Translations under genes and position numbers: made by a program
Shown: piece after piece, positions 34,581-37,619 of the stretch
Numbering within the stretch: the first letter of the stretch is position 1
Layout: every line of letters starts with the position of its first letter
Notes under the pieces: model-generated
What the model was told of the DNA's origin: nothing
Databases searched by the model: none
The model's input: the letters and a program-made list of their open reading frames with translations, nothing else
Assembly (NCBI GenBank): GCA_012030715.1
Contig: JAAUUJ010000023.1
Coordinates: forward strand, 1-37,619
Direction of reading: 5' to 3'
DNA: 37,619 nt
Origin: Synechococcaceae cyanobacterium SM2_3_1
GTDB lineage: Bacteria; Cyanobacteriota; Cyanobacteriia; Thermostichales; Thermostichaceae

Positions 34581-35399
34581 TTAGTAGTTAAACTCAGCAC
34601 GGATCGCCCCTACCCCAATGGTGGGGTCGTTATCCCCTTCTAGGTTGCCATTGGGATTGGTGATGAAGTAAGCACTGGGAACGATGTTCAGAAAATCATT
34701 GATGGGCAAAGAGTAGTACACATCAACGATAAGGGGCTTGTCGGCTCCGTCTAAATCACCCGAAGGCAGTTGACCCACGGTGAAGCCACCTTCTCCACCT
34801 TCCAGGAAGAGATCGGGGAAAACAAAGCCCACCAGCCAGGCCACAAAGTCTTCATCACCTGGATCGGGAGAGCCAATGTACTCGGGTACATCATCGGGGA
34901 TCCTGTACTCCAGGTTGCCGAAGCTGCCCCAGCCGGAGAAGATCACGGAGGGAGTAATCTGCCACTCAGCTGCCACAGAGAAGGCATTCAAGCGTCCGTA
35001 GGGAGCAGGGATGGCACCGTCATCGATCAGCGCTGCCACATCGTTAGTGACGAGGGGACCACGCACGGTGTCCGCAGCCAGAGAAGTGATATTGGGGTCA
35101 GTAGCATCCTGGAAGTAGGCGGTCGCGAACTGGAAGTAAAGACCAACGGTGTCACTGGGAATAAAACCAAGTTCAAAACCGTGGTAGTTATTGCCAGCGC
35201 CGATACCGCCTTCATCCCCAAATTCACCCACCGTTTGACCGTCATCCACGGCATAGCCGTAAGCGAAGGTAAACTGATCACTGAAGCTGGTGTCAAAGGC
35301 AATACCGGAATCTCCAGGACCCTCTGTCAGCAGGGGACCGGATCCACCGAAATCAGATAGGGTCTGGAAGGGAACGGAGTAGTTAAACCGCTCATCCAC
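34581..35399 (-). CDS. 5'-truncated SLH porin (barrel part only)
   Basis: A 272-residue frame whose protein matches the C-terminal half of the neighbouring porin: VDERFNYSVPFQTLSD, SDQFTFAYGYAVDDGQTVGEFGDEGG, WQITPSVIFSGWGSFGNLEYRIPDDVP, and the C-terminus GVGAIRAEFNY. Signal peptide, SLH domain, coiled coil and first barrel strands are missing. Porin-like sequence continues upstream of the GTG start (DLSFPRFENTTVSIGAVDQG) to the rnpA stop, and at DNA level into a glycine-codon block at 35483-35498 within rnpA. As it stands the product cannot be exported or anchored. Either a deletion relic or the result of a mis-join. Confidence 0.85.
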   Translation of the reverse strand: MDERFNYSVPFQTLSDFGGSGPLLTEGPGDSGIAFDTSFSDQFTFAYGYAVDDGQTVGEFGDEGGIGAGNNYHGFELGFIPSDTVGLYFQFATAYFQDATDPNITSLAADTVRGPLVTNDVAALIDDGAIPAPYGRLNAFSVAAEWQITPSVIFSGWGSFGNLEYRIPDDVPEYIGSPDPGDEDFVAWLVGFVFPDLFLEGGEGGFTVGQLPSGDLDGADKPLIVDVYYSLPINDFLNIVPSAYFITNPNGNLEGDNDPTIGVGAIRAEFNY

Positions 35400-35465
35400 A
35401 CCCTGATCTACTGCACCGATGGAAACAGTGGTGTTCTCAAAACGCGGAAACGATAGGTCAGGTTA

Positions 35466-35777
35466 CTACAGGACCACGGTTGCCGCCACCACCACCAGCA
35501 GCCATCCTGGCGACAGGAAAGGGAGCAGTTGCCTGAAGGATGAACGAAGTTGCCGTCGAATGCGATTGCGCACCACAGCATGTTTGCTCACCTTTTTGCT
35601 CACGGATAAACCAATACGAGTGGTCAGTGCAGGCATCACAGCCAGCGAGTCGTTATCACTACACTGGGGATGCTTAAGGGCAACCAACCTCAGATGCTTA
35701 GCAGTGAAGCTAGTGCCCTGCTTGTAGACGAGGTGAAACGCTTGAGAACTTTTGAGTCGGTGTTGCCTGGGTAGCAA
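35466..35777 (-). CDS. rnpA: Ribonuclease P protein component, C-terminally truncated
   Basis: Protein subunit of RNase P, which matures tRNA 5' ends together with the catalytic RNA. The N-terminus MLPRQHRLKSSQAFHLVYKQG and the RNA-binding signature SVSKKVSKHAVVRNRIRRQLR are intact. Only 103 residues remain, and after LSPGWLLVVV the last six (AATVVL) do not belong to the family, which usually continues about 25 residues more. The foreign part coincides with porin-derived DNA. The start is a TTG at 35777, 27 bases after the rpmH stop and without a good ribosome-binding site, so it is probably coupled to rpmH. Confidence 0.9.
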   Translation of the reverse strand: MLPRQHRLKSSQAFHLVYKQGTSFTAKHLRLVALKHPQCSDNDSLAVMPALTTRIGLSVSKKVSKHAVVRNRIRRQLRSSFRQLLPFLSPGWLLVVVAATVVL

Positions 35778-35804
35778 GGTTTTGACAAATTAAACAGGTA
35801 TGCC

Positions 35805-35945
35805 CTATTCCACCGCCAAACGATAGCGCCCCTTCTGACGGCGGGAGCGGATAACTCTTCTCCCGTTGTGGGTGCGCATGCGGGTGCGAAATCCCGATCT
35901 TCTCTTTCTGCGGCGGCAGGTTCCTTGCAAGGTACGCTTGGTCAC
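35805..35945 (-). CDS. rpmH: 50S ribosomal protein L34
   Basis: A 46-residue highly basic protein reading [37 protein letters not shown] and KGRYRLAVE, the standard L34 pattern with the conserved TxxGxxxR...GFRxRMxTxxGRxVIxxRRxKGR. It starts at GTG 35945, preceded by AGAGGAGAG. It is too short for ordinary ORF cut-offs. The rpmH-rnpA order is the near-universal one. Confidence 0.96.
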   Translation of the reverse strand: MTKRTLQGTCRRRKRRSGFRTRMRTHNGRRVIRSRRQKGRYRLAVE

Positions 35946-35986
35946 GGTGTCTCTCCTCTTTACAGGGGCAGGTGTTGAATATGAAG

Positions 35987-36010
35987 AAAAAAAGCACGAT
36001 TAACTATCGT
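35987..36010 (-). terminator. Possible intrinsic terminator upstream of rpmH
   Basis: On the minus strand ACGAT pairs with ATCGT around a five-base loop, followed by GC and seven U (complement of A 35987-35993). It would end transcription from the DUF2808 gene before rpmH. The stem is short, so strength is doubtful. Confidence 0.45.
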
Positions 36011-36053
36011 AACACCTTGTAGAGATTCGTTCCTCAAGAAAGCATTACTTGGG

Positions 36054-36841
36054 GCGATCGCCCCCTAGCTTTCCAGACGGAAGGGAGCAGCGATCGCGCT
36101 CATCATGGGGAAACGATGGGAAACCGGAAACCGCAGCCTAGTTGATGCCGATCACCCAGGTGCCAACATAGCGAGGGGGCACACCCGGAGGATCGCCCAC
36201 CGCTTCCATAAAGCACTGGAAGAAGAACATGCCACCGAAGCGGGGATTTTTTACATCGTGGAAGACGATTTCCACTGCGGTGTCAGCAGGTACGGGTTGC
36301 TGGGGATAGATCTCAATGGTGTAGGATTCCTGGATCCAGATAGCTTGACCCACGGCAATGGTTTCCTTGTTGCGTCCTCTACCCACGCGGATCTCTACCT
36401 CTTCCGGTAGAAAATTACCATCTTCGTCCACGGGAAATGTGCCATCGTAGTAGTCCGGGTGTTGGATGACAAATCTAGACGCGGCAACTTCCATTTTCCG
36501 AGCCGGAATCCGCAGCTTGTAGCGATCTTTGTCATTTTTATTGCCGGATTCCAGGTAGTAATCCAACTCAAACTCGCGATCGGGACCGCCGAAGATAGTG
36601 AATCCGGGCAAACTCTGGGCAGTGGTGGCTAGAGGAATACCCGCAGCAAGGGTGCTTGCGATCGCCAAGGCAGATAGAAATCGCTTTAGAGTACTTTTCT
36701 GGAAAAACATAGACATCGGCTTCCTGGTTGAGGAACACTTATCACAGAGTGGGTAACGACGCAAGGATCCCCAGCACTGCGTATACTTGACAATCTTAAC
36801 AGGAGAGCGGGGAATTTCACAGAAAACCACTTGGCGATCGC
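36054..36841. repeat. Cluster of four HIP1 octamers
   Basis: GCGATCGC occurs at 36054-36061 (inside the perfect 14-base palindrome GGGGCGATCGCCCC), 36090-36097, 36658-36665 and 36834-36841. I find only one other copy in the window (7556-7563). HIP1 is the highly iterated palindrome of many cyanobacterial genomes. Confidence 0.85.
36138..36716 (-). CDS. DUF2808 exported protein
   Basis: A protein of about 192 residues with a signal peptide (STLKRFLSALAIASTLAAGIPLATTAQS) and the DUF2808 pattern: an extended LRIPARKMEVAASRFVIQHPDYYDG segment, EVEIRVG, TIEIYPQQPVPADTAVEIVFHDVKNPRFGGMFFFQC and a C-terminal YVGTWVIGI. The family is nearly restricted to cyanobacteria and of unknown function, presumably periplasmic. 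The frame is open farther upstream to 36830, but the extra 38 residues are not signal-like; the ATG at 36716 has AGGA at proper distance and is preferred. Confidence 0.87.
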   Translation of the reverse strand: MSMFFQKSTLKRFLSALAIASTLAAGIPLATTAQSLPGFTIFGGPDREFELDYYLESGNKNDKDRYKLRIPARKMEVAASRFVIQHPDYYDGTFPVDEDGNFLPEEVEIRVGRGRNKETIAVGQAIWIQESYTIEIYPQQPVPADTAVEIVFHDVKNPRFGGMFFFQCFMEAVGDPPGVPPRYVGTWVIGIN

Positions 36842-36896
36842 CGTCAGGGCAAGCCGTAGAGAGGAGCGGCGGTTTGGGTTTAAGCCAACAGGCGGC

Positions 36897-37619
36897 TCAA
36901 AGGGAATCGGGATCGATGCCCAACTCCCGTAACTTCGCGGCTAGCTTTTCATTTTTTTGGCGTTCGGTCTCGGCACGTTGGCGTTCGGTCTCGGCACGTT
37001 GGCGCTCTGCCGTGGCAGACTCTTCCGGCGTGGGTACCAGATCCCCCTCAGAGGTAAAGAACCGCAGTTGCTCTTGATGGATCCCCAGGTATAGCTCTAG
37101 CTGAGCGCTCCAGCGCCAGCCCTGCTCCGTTGGGGGAATCGGCTCGTAGGTGCCCTCTACCAGGTGGAAGCCCTCGAACTCGAAGCTTTTGGGGTCGAAC
37201 CAGAAGTAATCTGGGGTGCGGAAAATGTTTTGATAGATCGTTTTTTTTACACCGCGATCCACATTTGCCGTGGAGTCCGACAGCAATTCCACAATCAGGT
37301 TGGGATATTTCCCCTCTTCTTCCCATATCGTCCAACTCTTACGGGGACGCTTCTCAGTGCCCAGCACCACGAAGAAATCGGGTCCGCGAAAATCCTCTGA
37401 CTTGAGCTTGCGGGTGCTGTAGTAGATGGTCAGGTTGCCTGCGGCGAAGTAGTCGGTACGATCGCACCACAACCAGTCCAGGCACTTGATTAGCAGCAAG
37501 AGTTGTTGGAGATGTTGGTAACTTTCCAAGGGCGGTTCGTTGCTGTCTAAATCGCAGGGGGGCAAAGGCACAGCATCAAGTGATGCTTGCTCCAGTGCAG
37601 CTTTAAGAGGGTTTAATTT
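36897..37619 (-). CDS. Uma2 family protein with C-terminal coiled coil (5' partial)
   Basis: A Uma2 protein of the longer cyanobacterial subfamily: LPPCDLDSNEPPLES, DRTDYFAAGNLTIYYS, FRGPDFFVVLG (aspartate), YPNLIVELLSDST (glutamate), TPDYFWFDPKSFEFEGFHLVEG, LGIHQEQLRFFTSEGDLVPTPEE. It ends with a charged coiled coil (AERQRAETERQ) and the common terminus LAAKLRELGIDPDSL. A GTG at 37571 could start it, but the frame remains open to the window's end with plausible sequence (LKAALEQASLDAV), so the true start may lie outside. Confidence 0.88.
   Translation of the reverse strand, partial: KLNPLKAALEQASLDAVPLPPCDLDSNEPPLESYQHLQQLLLLIKCLDWLWCDRTDYFAAGNLTIYYSTRKLKSEDFRGPDFFVVLGTEKRPRKSWTIWEEEGKYPNLIVELLSDSTANVDRGVKKTIYQNIFRTPDYFWFDPKSFEFEGFHLVEGTYEPIPPTEQGWRWSAQLELYLGIHQEQLRFFTSEGDLVPTPEESATAERQRAETERQRAETERQKNEKLAAKLRELGIDPDSL
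36961..37002 (-). repeat. Tandem 21-bp repeat encoding a heptad in the Uma2 tail
   Basis: Two exact, adjacent 21-base copies (36961-36981 and 36982-37002) encode RQRAETE twice. Each copy is one coiled-coil heptad, so copy number changes would lengthen the coil without breaking frame. Confidence 0.9.

Noticed and set aside
1-37619. tRNA, rRNA, CRISPR array, IS transposase, riboswitch
   Set aside because: I looked for cloverleaf-like stems with TTCRA loops, regularly spaced repeats and transposase motifs and found none I could support. I cannot exclude small RNAs without covariance searches.

Overview
The window comes from a cyanobacterium. It carries psbI (photosystem II), bciB (8-vinyl chlorophyllide reductase of chlorophyll synthesis), an SLH-domain outer-membrane porin, a DUF2808 protein, three Uma2-family genes and a PATAN/CheY/CheW/MCP/CheA gene row of the cyanobacterial Pil/Tax/Hmp type. 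Base composition is moderately GC-rich. GATC-containing words are very dense, while the cyanobacterial HIP1 octamer (GCGATCGC) is rare except near the right end. I cannot name the species from sequence alone.

Layout. 0-6.5 kb: the 3' part of lipA, a Uma2 gene, yidD, a small membrane protein, a bciB-histidine kinase pair on the minus strand, a possible MITE, and a sulfite-oxidase-like molybdoprotein. 6.2-12.9 kb: an RRM RNA-binding protein, a CDF metal transporter, a ugd-uxs pair converting UDP-glucose to UDP-xylose, a four-carbon-sugar-acid kinase, an internally deleted Uma2 gene and a dienelactone hydrolase. 13-19.5 kb: an ECF sigma factor and its anti-sigma factor surrounded by three predicted surface lipoproteins (choice-of-anchor, DUF5666+RTX, CSLREA beta-helix) and a class A beta-lactamase-like serine hydrolase. 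19.7-30.9 kb: a complete six-gene chemosensory operon with a PATAN-REC protein, two tandem CheY proteins, CheW, a TPR-containing MCP and a giant hybrid CheA. 31.0-32.7 kb: psbI, a YqgF/RuvX-like nuclease and a solute-binding lipoprotein, tightly overlapping. 32.8-36 kb: a full SLH porin and a decapitated second porin joined to a truncated rnpA downstream of rpmH. 36.1 kb to the end: a DUF2808 exported protein and a third Uma2 gene that runs off the window.

The chemosensory block reads as one signalling unit, probably for type IV pilus motility. The MCP has a cytoplasmic TPR input and a membrane hairpin. CheW couples it to the kinase. The kinase has two duplicated Hpt modules, a long acidic linker with repeated hydrophobic short motifs, a canonical EF-hand calcium loop and a receiver. 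Three further stand-alone outputs (PATAN-REC and two CheY) are encoded upstream. The EF-hand loop inside a CheA-type kinase is the most novel feature I can see.

A caution affects the whole annotation. At least ten single-base frame breaks interrupt otherwise well-conserved genes, and most lie in short homopolymer runs. Extra and missing bases are equally common. This looks more like an indel-prone sequence than like mass pseudogenisation, so I annotate those genes as reconstructed whole units and say where the break lies. The rnpA/porin junction is a different kind of event: either a genuine deletion between GGT/GTG repeats or a mis-join.
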